Shown here piece after piece: positions 47,006 to 58,973 of a stretch of DNA of 64,000 nucleotides (position 1 is its first letter; the number at the start of each line of letters is the position of its first letter). Made by a program: the position numbers and the translations under genes. The DNA is from Leguminivora glycinivorella. Taxonomy: Eukaryota > Arthropoda > Insecta > Lepidoptera > Tortricidae. Location: NCBI RefSeq assembly GCF_023078275.1, contig NC_062977.1:8267118-8331117 (forward strand), in the 5' to 3' direction. The notes beneath the pieces were generated by a model. It saw nothing but the letters and a program-made list of their open reading frames with translations. It did not search any database and was not told the origin of the DNA.

Positions 47006-47604
47006 TAAGTACAATTTTCACTTTTTCACTTATTTACTCGTAGTTAACCATACTCCGTATAAGGTCTTTCGGCCCGGTACCGCAGCGAACGTGTTAACTC
47101 TAATGGTACTTTTAGATTAGCAGGGAAGATCAAGGGGTTGTTGTTAGTATGAGTCATAAGAAGTCGAATACATTTTTAATCTGTTGTATTTATTGTTAGA
47201 ACACTTAGCAAAATTAATCTGGGCTCTGTGGAATTATGCCACAGTAACTTTTGTAGGTAGATAAGTTATTAAAGAATAAAAAAAAATCATTTTGATAAGA
47301 TTCTATGATAGCCCACAACAATTGTATTTTGTTAAGTGTTCATACCTTATTTAAGATAGGTACTGTAAGTTAATTAATTATGGCTCAGTAATATTTATGT
47401 TCAGAATAAAGATTACCCGTAGTATTAAACTGATTGTAATATAGCGTGTTTATGTGTGTGAATGTGATATTTATTAAATTACGATAAATTATTAATTTGC
47501 TGTTTTTGTTTTTCCATTAAATTCGATAGAAATTAAGAAAATCATTAGATTAAATAAATATGTAGAAGAGAGAGTCCTACTGAAGAACCATGAACCTTAC
47601 TTCA

Positions 47605-47819
47605 ATAACCTAACCACAAAATTGAAATTTTAATATAAAAATTAAAATATAATTAATAAAAAAATAATAAATCCCGAATTAAAAAAATCCCGATATAGTG
47701 GACAGATTTCCATCAAACATGGCTAATACGAACGCTCTCGATTCAGTTTCAAACAAAATCCGTTCGGAAGCTACGATGCCACAGACAGACAGACACACAC
47801 ACACACGCGCGCGCACGCA

Positions 47820-47851
<32 letters not shown>

Positions 47852-47888
47852 CACACACACACATACATACATACATACATACATACAT

Positions 47889-47921
<33 letters not shown>

Positions 47922-47930
47922 AAAAAAAGG
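47605..47930 (+). repeat. Interspersed repeat with CA/CATA microsatellite, copy 2
   Basis: Shares AACCTAACCACAAAATTNAA and CATGGCTAANACGAACGCTC / CCGTTCGGAAGCTACGATGC with the 10398 copy. The microsatellite here is a compound (AC)n (GCAC)n (CATA)n (AC)n tract at about 47789-47922. The open frames through it are artefacts. Confidence 0.75.
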
Positions 47931-48552
47931 GGAAAAAAGGGAACCCAATCGAAAAGTGACCAGCTTTTGCTACCTGGGCAGTATCGTTGACCAGAGTGGA
48001 GGAACTGAGGCTGACATTGAATCTCGAATAAACAAAGCCCGAGCCGCTTTCGGTCAGCTTAAACCGGTGTGGAGCTCCTCGACCCTGACTAGAAGAACTA
48101 AACTGAGGATTTTCAATTCCAATGTAAAGGCCGTATTACTGTACGGGTGTGAGACCTGGTTTGTCCGCAAAGACCTAATGTCAAAACTCCAAGTGTTTGT
48201 GAACAAATGCTTGAGGCAGATCCTGCGTATCTTTTGGCCTAACTGGATCACAAACGCCCACTTATGGAGAATAACTGGACAAGCACCCGTACAAGAAGAA
48301 ATACAGACGCGGAAATGGCATTGGATTGGACACATCCTCAGAAAACCTGATACCCACCTAGGATCCAAAATGGCCCTCACCTGGAATGTACCCGGAAAGC
48401 GCAAACCATGCCGCCCTAAATCGACCTGGCGTCGTTCGGTTCAGCAGGAGCTCAGGGTGCTAGGCATGGGGTGGGAGGAAGTCACCCAAACTGCCCAAGA
48501 CCGGAGTGAATGGAGAAATATGATTCGAGCCCTACACCCCAGCAGAGGGTAA
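47931..48552 (+). pseudogene. LINE reverse transcriptase C-terminal fragment (~200 aa)
   Basis: An open frame running out of the microsatellite carries the C-terminal region of a non-LTR retrotransposon polyprotein: FCYLGSIVDQSGG, DIESRINKARAAFGQLKPVW, RTKLRIFNSNVKAVLLYGCE, a WHWIGHILRKPD motif, GKRKPCRPKSTWRRSV and DRSEWRNMI before the stop. After the stop comes AACAGGATGTAAAGAAGAAG and an (AC)n tail. The RT catalytic core is absent, so this is a 5'-truncated copy. The type is RTE-like, but the clade is not proven. Confidence 0.8.
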
Positions 48553-48654
48553 CAGGATGTAAAGAAGAAGAGACACACACACACACACACACACACTGTA
48601 TTAAGGTAAGGTATAAGCTTATATAATAGGTATAATATGTGCGCGTTGCTGACC

Positions 48655-48745
48655 CTTTAGGAATCTGTACAATATTTTTAGGATTCCGTACCATAAGGGC
48701 ACAGGAACCCCTATGGTGCGACTTTGTCCGACTGTCTGTTACTAC
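48655..48745. repeat. Fragment of GGAACCCTA-type repeat
   Basis: TTAGGATTCCGTACCATAAG and ACAGGAACCCCTATGGTGCG resemble the right end of the 62742-63275 repeat. Confidence 0.5.
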
Positions 48746-48749
48746 ATAC

Positions 48750-50180
48750 AATCACAAAAACAATAAGCATGACCTTCGAGATTTTAACCATCGAGTCCTG
48801 CGACCATAATATATTATAGAGTCAGATCAAGCTAAACTCAGCATTTTAAACATAATAGGTACTTTTACATGAGTTTTATTTTTAAGAATAAGTATTTCGA
48901 TCATGATATTTGTGATTACGTCTCGCCCGGACCAATATACTTATCTACCTACACATGCACATGCATAAATACGAATTCACATGCACGATAACATTGATAA
49001 TTGACTAACTTCATTCTGATGTCACTGTGTTCAAATGGCCTAAAACAGGCCATTTGAACACACAGGCTGCTTTCAAAAAAAACGTCAAAATAATGTAAAA
49101 TTGATAGTTTTAGTCGGTGAAATACTACACTTTTCGTTATCCGATAGATTTATTTAATTCAAGTTCCAGGTAGAGCATCTTATTATCTTGATTTTTATAA
49201 GACTGGATTTTTGAAAACTAACTCACTAAATTAATTATGAATTTTTTTTTTATAAGACTGGATTTTTGAAAACTAACTCACTAAATTAATTATGAATTAA
49301 TTATGAAGCTGAATCAGTCGATCTTATTTGTAAAATTTGGACAATTTTGAATATTAAAACGGGTAAATTTATAATTCGTATATCCTGTACCACAATCATT
49401 TCAGACTAGATTTTTATTTTAAGTTTTTGAAAAAGAGTAAACTAGCCTAAGGCGAATTCAATTTTTTTCAGAAATTACCTAAAATTAAGTGACAATTTCT
49501 TTGAAAATCTACATCACATCGAAGTAAGTTTTGTACTAAATTAATCTGCAACGTTTACTTAAATTGCTGTTATGCCTTAGTGATTATAAATTGCTATTAT
49601 TGATTTTTGCCAATTTTTTGAAAACGAGCCTTCACCGGTACAATTATTACCACTTTTGGACATTTTCTCATATTTTGTTAGACCAAGTAGAAAAAGTCCT
49701 ATAATATGATATATATTTATAAACTACTCGCAAAGCCCTTTAATTTGATACCACACACGGTATGATCGAGCGCTCGGTTGCGATTTCACTATTTTTAACA
49801 CGAAAGCCCTCTTAAGATTAAAATAAGAGGATGCAATTGCGCATGCGTCAGAAATCAAAGATGGCACCCAGCCTCCAGTCCTGCAGTGACGTAGGCAGAT
49901 CGACTACTTCGCGGACATACTAACATAAAACGCGCTGTAACAATGTAACTTGCGAAATACTAACGTGAATATTGTTTCCATCTATAACGTCGAGATAGGG
50001 AATAATATATCATACAGGCGAGTTTGACTTAGATCAAGTGAGTACCTACATATGTATAAATATTAAAGTCAATGTAAATAATATATAAGTAGGTAGCAGT
50101 ATACCTAAGTACCTACATACTTATATATGGTGCATGGTGTAAACATATATACATATAGATGTACGAATATGTTTACATCC
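48750..50180. other. Intergenic with two local repeats
   Basis: Contains a perfect hairpin with 15-bp arms at 49026-49062 and a tandem duplication of about 48 bp (TATAAGACTGGATTTTTGAA...) at 49196-49298. No gene recognised. Confidence 0.5.
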
Positions 50181-50188
50181 ATGTATAT

Positions 50189-50978
50189 GTCGCAGTAAGA
50201 TAGATAAAGCCGTTATATAGTTATTACCCTAGGGATATAATTATATGTCGTAACATAGTTAAACGAAAGCGATTTATTGCTATCTTACTAGGAATATAAC
50301 TATAATACGTTACTAGTTTAGTCAAATAGTTATATGACTGGATTCAGTTTAGTGAAATGATTGTAGACAGGAGTGCGGCGGTACGGCGGAGGTATAGTTA
50401 TAACCCTAGGGATATAATTATATGCGTTAAACAAACAAACCAGTGAAGAATTGTTTAGGGCAAGAATTCGTTAATTATTTCCAATTCAATGTACTTATTC
50501 TCTCTAAACACACAGACGGATGGACAGAGTCGCGACATAAGGGTTCCTTTTAATTTTTTTTTTGGTATAGAACTATAATGAACCGGGACACCCGGTTCCA
50601 GTCCCACTTAGAGACGTATTATAATTATATCCCTAGACTAAGTTTAATCCAGTGATATAATTATATAACTAAACTAGTACCGTATTATAATTATATTCCT
50701 AGTAAGATGGTTATGAATCGCTTTTGTTTAGCTATGTTACGGCATATAATTATATCCCTAGGGTTATAACTATACCTCTGCCGCACCGCCACACTCCTGC
50801 CTACAATCATTTCACTAGACTGAATCCAGTCATATAACTATTTGACTAAACTAGTAACGTATTATAGTTATATTCCTAGTAAGATAGCAATTAATCGCTT
50901 TCGTTTAACTATGTTACGACGTATAATTATATTCCTAGGGTAATAACTATATAACGGTTTTATCTATCTTACTGCGAC
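50189..50978. mobile_element. Hierarchically palindromic MITE, copy 2 (790 bp)
   Basis: Same terminus GTCGCAGTAAGATAGATAAA and the same internal modules as 35344-36463, but a different centre. That centre includes GGATGGACAGAGTCGCGACA and AAGGGTTCC, pieces of the GGAACCCTA repeat. The flanks are ATAT-rich on both sides. Confidence 0.85.
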
Positions 50979-51039
50979 ATATATACCGGTAACTATTGTT
51001 TTTATTTTAATATATTTATGCCGACGTTGTAGTTGTAGG

Positions 51040-51405
51040 TAGTTCGTCTACAGGTTGCAGTCGCAACCCAACTGCAACTTTTTTTTTTTAACGAGGGGAA
51101 ATGCATTACGCATACAGCGCAACGCTAGCATTACACTAGGCGCAGGGACCGGCCTGGGATGTCTATGTGGGACTCCCATATAGGCTAATGAAACCCATGG
51201 TTTATACCCACTAAAACCCCTCGATTGCCGCCTCAGGGCTATAGGACGAGGTCGCAACACGTTTCAGCACTCCTCCACAACCTCGCCAGCCGCTAACACA
51301 TCTGTGGAGGATTACATGCCCTCCGAATCACTATATAGCGCGCCTCAGATGCAGCGTGCTGGCGTTGCGCTGTAGGTGTAGGCCAACTGCAACCTGCCCG
51401 AACCC
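51040..51405. repeat. GC-richer interspersed repeat between GTTGCA arms
   Basis: Contains AACGAGGGGAAATGCATTAC, CCCACTAAAACCCCTCGATT and GCCGCCTCAGGGCTATAGGA, a block seen widely in moth genomes. It is bounded by inverted CAGGTTGCAGT / CAACTGCAACCTG words. Confidence 0.5.
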
Positions 51406-51672
51406 AAACATAGACGTATGCTCTAATCCAGTGATGGCCTGAAGAGCAAACGTTATTCATTGTCGGCCAAATTGTTCATAAATTATTTTAACTGCCTACC
51501 CGTGTGAGTGTGACCATTTGACAAATTGTTTAAATACAGGATATTTATTGTTTACTATTTTTTTTATTGGATGTCTGTAAACACACACACTGACTACAAT
51601 TGTTGATATTAACTCGATTCAACACGCATTGATTTCCTTGACGTCGGTAGTCTTGGTCTCTCGTCAGTTTAA

Positions 51673-51749
51673 ATGGATAATAACAGCGACAAGGAATTAT
51701 TCGTCACTTTTTTGAGGATATCAAAATGGTTACTAGCACCCGTTCAAAG
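51673..51749 (+). CDS. Exon 1 of sulfatase-like gene (N-terminal extension)
   Basis: ATG in context TAAATGG opens a frame MDNNSDKELFVTFLRISKWL that ends at donor GTGAGT. The split codon AG|A joins exon 2 in frame through RIRKLKRLK to the methionine at 52397. No stop intervenes, so the longer product is the simpler reading. Confidence 0.6.
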
Positions 51750-54700
51750 GTGAGTCGTTTATAAATATGATTTCAATTTAATTACGTGTTTTTTAAACCA
51801 AACGAACACATATGAATGAACAACTAAATATGTATACGGTACTTAAATTATCTCTTCAAACTGAAAGCATATATTTTTTAATTTATTAATATTAATTATA
51901 GGGAAAGGGGGTGAAATTTTAACGTCAAATTAGGTCAAGTATCGTTAAAACAACTAAAACTGTACAAATTTTTTTTTTGTTATGGAAAATATAAAAAAAA
52001 ATGTTTGTACGGAACCTTCAGTGGGCGCGTCCGACTCTCATTTGGCCATTTCTCTTTTTCTTATGGTCCAATTACGGCTCACCCAATCGGCCCAATTACG
52101 TAAATGTATACTAGGTAGATAAGAAATAATCAATATAATACTTCAAGTTTTACTGAGTACTTCTATAAGCTAAATAATGCTGTTTGTAAAGCATTTATTT
52201 GAATTTATATTTTTATAAACATATAGGATGTAGGTAGGTATTCCACCTATTGTATGGCTAACTCTTTATTTCGTGTCAAATGTGTCATAAGACTCATGAG
52301 TCATGAATGTCATGCAAGCAAGATATACGAAATCCCCAAAAAAAAATCTGAAATAAATGTATTTGTTTCAGAATAAGAAAACTGAAAAGATTAAAAATGA
52401 AGCAGATAAAAGTTGGAGTGTTACTTCTCCTGCCGATTGGTGCTTTCATCGTTTTATTTCTATACTACTGGCACCAGTCACGTTTCGGGCTAAGATATTA
52501 TCGGTCTCCGATCACTGCCCAACCTGTAACAGGAACCCGTGTAACTGTGCCTGTGACCCGAGAACACAAAGCACAGTCCATGAAACATATGAATCTTGAC
52601 GAATTGTACAAAGACGATAAGGAAGAGGACAACTTTTTAAATGAATACAGAACAGGTAAGTCTCGATGAGTAGATAAACTACTGGTATGGTACCTCTACC
52701 TATTTATTAAAGACATGTTGATTTTGGAAGTGGAAGACCTAGGCGAACTTTTCTCGACCAAATCGGGGAAATAGTGCAAAACGGCCAGGTCAGAAGTACT
52801 CGAAACCGACGAGCGTGTATGAGAAATGAAAGTGGTTTGTCAGGATCGTAGTAAATGGAAATCCGTGATCTCTAGGCAGAGATCCGTGATCTCTGCCTAC
52901 CCTTCTAGAAAAACAGGCGTGATTGTATGTATGTACTTATATGTTGATTTAGTTCAAAGATTCACCATCAGGGTGTAATAAGCAGAATAAAGTTACTGGA
53001 TTTAATTAAAAGTGTGTATATGATTTACGTTTTACTAATGTTTTGTTTCATCCTCTTTCAGTATATTCCATAAACACGCCAGGATGCCAAATTCCATTCA
53101 ATATGGTAAATTACAGGAAAGATATCGATTATGACAAAAAACATAAGCAAAAACGAACTGACTGCGGTAAACGAGCGGTTCACATAAAGAAAATTGACGG
53201 GAACCGCGTCCGAGCCACGGTGAACCCTTCGGTAATGAAAAAATATCTAAGGAAAAGCGCCCGTTTTGATTGCTGTTACAGATTTCTACAGCCCCGCCCT
53301 GGTCACGTAAATACCAAAATTAAGTGAATACGCCTTGTCCAAATTACTTGTTATTTTTAACTTTTATTTCAAATATTAAATAGCGTTTCTTTCACAGGTA
53401 TACGGAATGTGTGAAATTAAGTACCGGTTCTACAATCCTTCTACAAACTGATTTCATAAACGTGAAATGTGTTGAATACGATGTGAGAAACAAAACACAT
53501 CCGATATATGATGATGTGTTTGCCTTCGCCAAGAAAATTAATACGACACACACCCAATCATGTAATAACAGCTACAATGTGCTGATTTTGGGCATGGATA
53601 CTATGTCTTTGCCACGGATTGTGCAGACAATGCCACGAACTACAGATTACTTGCACAAGAATTTTTGGTTTTGCTTCCGTGGTTATCATAAGGTGATTTT
53701 TATTATTTTTTATAGTCCCGTAGTTGTCATAAGTATTAGGTACTACTTAGTCATAACCGATCATAAGTTCTGCGTAATTAATTAGAAAACATCTATGGCC
53801 TTTGTTTGACGTAGCATCCGTAGCAGGTTTCTATCCTATACCTAAGTATATAATAGAGGTAAGGATCAAGTCTCCTGTAAGTTCACTCTATGATGATATG
53901 CCACAAGTGCCCTCCAGTCCAGTGTCCGTGTCCGAAAGTATGGACAGTCGTTCACGCTCCGCAGCTTATCGTAGTTATCTCTATCGCACTTCCATATCGA
54001 CACAGACAGTTACGTACCTATCGTTCGTCAGTGTTAAAGTTTGTACTCTTGGCTACGGACCCGGAGTGGTTGATCTCCTCTTTTCAATCATTATTTTTTA
54101 TATATTTTCAGGTGGGCGATAATACTTTTCCCAATGTAATGGCAGCATTGTCTGGCAATGACATGCCATTTTTAAATTCAGAATGTCAAGATAAAATGGA
54201 CCTGTGTAACAATATGATAATGTGGAGTAAATTTAAAGATATCGGCTACGTCACGGCGTACGGAGAAGACTTCTTGCGTTTACCTGATACTTTCAATAAC
54301 CGCTACGCGTTTCACAAGCCCCCGACTGACCATTATATAAGGCCATTATTTATCAAAGGAGAGAAGGAGTTGAGTAACAAGCTTGTATGCTCAGGAAAAA
54401 TACCAGCTGCACAGCAACTTTTAGATTACGCAGCCGATTTTGTGACGACATACCGAAATGACCACTTCTTTGGTTTTTTCTGGATGAACTCATTCAGCCA
54501 CAACACAAACAGTCGTCCTCAGGATGCGGATAGACTAGTGGAGAACTTCTTTAACAAAATTACCTATACAGGCATCCTTGAAAACACGTTCATAATTTTT
54601 TACAGCGACCATGGCATTAGATTCGGCCCACACCGCTTACAATTAGAATCGTACTACGACGAACGATTACCTTCCTTTTTTATGCGACCGCCGACAACGT

Positions 54701-55308
54701 TCAGACACAGGCGCTGGGAAGAATATAAGGCTTTAGCGGATAATCAATTTAAATTAGTGACTCCTTACGACCTGTTCAATACGCTAATAAACATAAAGGA
54801 GTTGTCAAGTTGCAAGAACATATCTAACGTGAACGTTTCTCGCGCCTGTCCGAATTGCCACAGTCTGTTCAAGCCAGTTCAAACATCACGGACGTGCCGC
54901 GACGCTGCCATTCATGATAAGTGGTGTAGTTGTCACCAATTGTATCCCCTAGATAATAACGACGTTCAAGGCATTAAGAGCGTACTGCTGGCTATCGCTC
55001 ATATCAAAACCGTAATCAAAGCTATAAAACTGAAACATTGCTGGCAGTGCCTGGAGTTGTCACTCAAAAAAGTCCTTAGAATACATTTCTATTACGAAGG
55101 TAGAAAAGACAATATTTATTATGTGGTTGCATTCAGTACGACGCCAGGTAACATGTCTTATGAAGCTGTAGTAAACAAATCGAAGCTTGTCGGATCTCTA
55201 AGCACTATAGCGCCGTACAGAGGTCTAGGGACCTGCACATCGGACAATCGAGATTTACCAAAAGCCCGATTGTATTGTATATGTCAAAAAATTAAAGATT
55301 GCACATAA
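51673..55308 (+). CDS. DUF229 sulfatase-like type II membrane protein
   Basis: Five exons, 51673-51749, 52372-52655, 53062-53323, 53398-53692 and 54112-55308, give 704 residues. The N-terminus has a 39-residue cytosolic part with a basic stretch (RIRKLKRLKMKQIK). A membrane anchor follows at about 40-59 (VGVLLLLPIGAFIVLFLYYW), then a lumenal domain: a type II layout as in Golgi or surface proteins. Family landmarks are NTPGCQIP, FDCCYRF, YTECVKL, LILGMDTMS (D275, S278), VGDNTFPNVMAAL, FFWMNSFSHN and FYSDHGIRFG (D472, H473). DUF229 proteins share the alkaline-phosphatase/sulfatase fold and metal-binding DxxS/DHG residues, but lack the cysteine that forms formylglycine. Activity and substrate are unknown. 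An alternative start is the ATG at 52397. A Cys-rich C-terminal tail ends CICQKIKDCT. The LINE remnant in intron 2 does not disturb the frame. Confidence 0.9.
52726..52940 (+). pseudogene. LINE C-terminal fragment in intron 2
   Basis: Reads GRPRRTFLDQIGEIVQNGQ and RSTRNRRACMR, then after a frame change RSKWKSVISAY. These are the usual last residues of an insect endonuclease-reverse transcriptase. A 12-bp GTGATCTCT... duplication and the AGGCGTGATTGTATGTATGT tail follow. Confidence 0.65.
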
Positions 55309-55617
55309 TGATTGTGATATTTTATCATATTTAAAACCTTTTGATCACTGAAGTTACCTTACAGAATGAATCGCTATGATGTCACTAGAGGAGATAATTA
55401 AGCATATCTAATATTTTTATGATCACGAAATATTTTTTTATAGAATAACGGACACAAACCCCGATTGTTTTTAGGTCGTCTGAGTTAGCTTGAGACGATT
55501 AAGATCCAATTAATATACAACCTGTTTTTATTTATTTCCGTTAGTTTTAAGAAAAGGTCTTAGGTCAATTGCGATTAATTTCTCTAAGAAACTGTCTTAA
55601 CTCTTACTGCTACAACA

Positions 55618-55623
55618 AATAAA
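55618..55623 (+). promoter_or_regulatory. Candidate polyadenylation signal (sulfatase-like gene)
   Basis: AATAAA 310 bp after the stop codon. Sequence between is AT-rich without other features. Confidence 0.4.
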
Positions 55624-56347
55624 TTTAATGGTTCAGTAAGTATAGTACGACTTTAGTAACTTCCTAGTATTATTTATTATAACATGTGCCGTCAGATACT
55701 TGAGACATTTAATGTTATTCTTAAGGGTCTCTCACACTTATTAATTTACCTATTATGTATGTAAACTATGAAATATATATTTTTTCGAATGTAACGAAAA
55801 GTGATATAACAGGTGGTTAAATTCCTGATAATGAGCGTAATGACGCTTATAATTATTTTTTCGCTAAACTGTGATAATGACCAAGTGCGATATTTGACTA
55901 TTTATTATTAAAATGCACCTGGCACAACAGTCTCATTAGTTTTGTATTATTGTTTCCTCCTGCAGGTATCGTAGAAGTTGGCTGTACAACACCGGTTCAA
56001 TTGTGTCACAGTATATTAAAAAGTATTATCATATAGTATGACCACTCCCGCTCCCCGCTACTTGGCTGTATAGCACCGGTTCAATTGTGGCACAGTATAT
56101 TAAAGAGTACTATCGTACAGTATGGCCACTCCCGAGTGCCGCCCACCCCCTCTCGGTTACCTCACAGTTACCGCCTCTCAAAAACTCGAACAGTCGACCT
56201 GTCATCAGCTTGTGTGCTAGGAACTCGCCTCTTTCATATATTTGATCGCCAATGTCCGAGATGTGATTGTGGTGTAAGCGATGGGCTAGCATTTAGCAAC
56301 CTATCACTGCAATATCACGATTTCGTTTTCTTACAATTCTATTGTTA
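55624..56347. other. Intergenic, tandem duplicate of a short block
   Basis: ACACCGGTTCAATTGTGTCA at about 55988 recurs as GCACCGGTTCAATTGTGGCA at about 56071, each followed by CAGTATATTAAA. No gene recognised. Confidence 0.45.
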
Positions 56348-56886
56348 GAAACCGGCCAAGAGCGTGTCGGGCCACACTCAGTGTAGGGTTCCGTAGTTTT
56401 CCGTATTTTTCTCAAAAACTACTGAACCTATCAAGTTCAAAACAATTTTCCTAGAAAGTCTTTATAAAGTTCTACTTTTGTGATTTTTTTCACATTTTTT
56501 AAACATTTGGTTCAAAAGTTAGAGGGGGGGGACACACTTTTTTTTCCTTTAGGAGCGATTATTTCCGAAAATATGAATATTATCAAAAAACAAATTTAGT
56601 AAACCCTTATTTATTTTTTAATACCTATCCAACAATATATCACACGTTAGGATTGCAATGAAAAAAAAGTCACTCCCCACTTTACGTGCAGGGGGGGTAC
56701 CCTAATAAAACATTTTTTCCCACTTTTTATTTTTGCACTTTGTCGGCGTGATTGATAAACATATTGGTACCAAATTTCAGCTTTCTAGTGCTAACGGCCA
56801 CTGAGATTATCCGCGGATGGACGGACGGACGGACGGACACGGCGAAACTATAAGGGTTCCTAGTTGACTACGGAACCCTAAAAATC
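56348..56886 (+). repeat. CCGGCCAAG/GGAACCCTA repeat, copy A4
   Basis: From AAACCGGCCAAGAGCGTGTC through the GGAC tract to TACGGAACCCTAAAAA, full length and close to A2. Confidence 0.88.
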
Positions 56887-56969
56887 AATTTTCCAACCAT
56901 TTTCATACAATAAAGACAAGCAAATCTTGTCACTAATTGGCAAATTTGAAAAATATAGGGTTCATCGGC

Positions 56970-57165
56970 CAATGAGGAGGCACACTCAAAGGTTATGACA
57001 GATGGCGCCAACCAATTAGTCCATTGCACAGATAAATACTTAATTTCATACGTGAGAGCGAGATGATATGTTTTTCTCTCTCACACATATGAATGACAGT
57101 GACATGCCTAGGCACTTGCACAGGCGTCGCCTGGCGGGATAAAATGTCAGTGTGCCTCCTCATTG
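56970..57165. mobile_element. MITE with 17-bp termini (196 bp)
   Basis: CAATGAGGAGGCACACT at the left and its near-exact complement at the right (AGTGTGCCTCCTCATT). The flanks do not give a clear target duplication. Confidence 0.75.
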
Positions 57166-57469
57166 TACGTGCCTTTCTAAACCTTGTCGTTGGCGGAATC
57201 ATCGACAACACCGAAGGAGCCAAAAACTAGAATTTTGCGCCTTACCTTGTTTTAGTGACAAGATGCTTGACCGTTTTTATTAAATGCTATTACTGCAGGC
57301 TGGATGCAGTAGTATCTCGCCTGCGAGATTGACACCCTTTTTTACCGTATTAATTAGAGAAAGAAAGGGATCATCTAATACCTCAAGTAGGGTGGTAAGT
57401 TTTTTTCGGTTAAATGGGAAGCGTAAAATTCCCAATTCTGTAGAAATAAATTAATGATGAAATAAGTTT

Positions 57470-58020
57470 TTTCTCAAACATGGTATGAAATATTGATGTT
57501 ATGTGCCTTATAATTGGCAGCGAAGTATGACGTTGCAGGTGCGGCTAGGACGATTGATAGATAATGGAATTTCATACAAACCTTGCAGGCCAAGGCCAGC
57601 AAAGTCTTCTTTTTTAATTTCCAAACACAGATAATTGTGACATAACATCCAGGTATTTAGCCAATTAAAAAAAAAACTATAAGGGGCTTTATAGACGTGC
57701 CGACTGCAACTGGTACGGGCCCTAGACAATATTTCATTTTGGGTGCGTTTTCATACAAAAAAATTTTTTTTCGTTTTTTTTAAATTTTTTGTTTTTTTAT
57801 AGGCGTATACGGGGTGTTAAAGGGGAACGAAAATTCGATTATTTTTGCGCTACGACGCACCGTTTAGGAGATACAGCCATCCAAAGTTACTATTTTCAGT
57901 AGACTTTATTTATTTCATACCATGTTTGAGAAAAGCACTATACATACCTCGGCGGGAAATGGGGTTGCCCGCCTCAGTTGTCATTTGTCCCGGCCTCTGT
58001 AGTAATGTACTATTTTTTGC
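57470..58020. repeat. Interspersed repeat (AGTGCTTTTCTCAAACAT family), copy 2
   Basis: CCATGTTTGAGAAAAGCACT and ATACATACCTCGGCGGGAAA are the inverse of the 40738 copy. TTCTCAAACATGGTATGAAA recurs at 57472, so the unit has its own inverted ends. Confidence 0.5.
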
Positions 58021-58200
58021 AAAAATTTCATTTTTGGCACAAGCTTTTATCGCCGTCTGTATCTTTCTTTCAACAGTCATCTTACATCTACTGCTCTCCG
58101 AGACGTTTTTAAAAACCCCTTACTCGATGGCGATACGACGTTTCATAACAGAGTTCCTATGACCACCTTTCTGCTTCATCATCAGATCAGCTCCATGATA

Positions 58201-58384
58201 CAGGTCGATTCACGAAAGCTGGCACGAATGAAATGAACGAAACTTTGATTGTGTGAGTGACACCTGTATTGGTATACAGTCGTAACTGTCAAGAGCCACC
58301 ATTTTATTGGTTAATCTGTCACACACATGCATATTTTCATTCAAACATTCGTTCCATTCGTGCCAGCTCTTGTGAATTGACCTG
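58201..58384. mobile_element. MITE with TA target duplication (184 bp)
   Basis: CAGGTCGATTCACGAAAGCT and GGCACGAATGAAATGAA are mirrored by TTCCATTCGTGCC, AGCTCTTGTGAATTGACCTG. TA flanks both ends. Tc1/mariner-type non-autonomous element. Confidence 0.85.
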
Positions 58385-58973
58385 TACCATAATATTGCAT
58401 TGTCACGTGATTTACATGTATGCGAAATTTCAGCTCAATCGGAAACCGGGAAGTGGGTCAATTTTATATTCTACGTTTGGACCCAAACTAACATACTAAC
58501 ACTAAAAAGGCAAGTTGAATAAAAGCTTGTAAAAACGCAATCTTGGGTCTGACTGGGTTGGGGACTTGAAACCTAAAGTATGGTGGGTCACTCTTGTATA
58601 GAGAAAAAAGTATTAGATTTTCATTGGGCAAAGTGCACAGTTACAAAAACTTTGTTTCTGATGCCAATAAACAGTATTTAGTAATCATACGCTTTACATT
58701 ATTCCATAATTTTATTTAAAAATTGTAACACTTCTTTCGAGATAATGCGAACATTAAGCACCTTTTGAAATAATATGTCAAACAATAAATATTGTTGTTG
58801 TTTTTAGGATGATACCTACGAGGCATCGCCAGCGACGCGCAATGGACAATATTTGAACTAATATTGATAAAATAAAATTCATGAATGTAATCCCTAATAA
58901 ATTAAATAAAACCTGACCAGAAGTATATGACTATTGTCAAGAGGGCGCTATTGTTCTAATGTGTGCGGTGACA

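Noticed and set aside
47679..47948. Minus-strand ORF rich in Cys and Val
   Set aside because: Translation of the CA/CATA microsatellite. The same tract gives the false N-terminus of the LINE frame on the plus strand.
51048..51260. 70-codon minus-strand ORF
   Set aside because: Lies within an interspersed repeat with no recognised domain.
53802..54111. Open frame of 106 codons before exon 5 of the sulfatase-like gene, and the 5' extension of exon 5 to 53890
   Set aside because: It lies in intron 4. The acceptor at 54111 restores the family sequence (VGDNTFPN), while the upstream residues match nothing.
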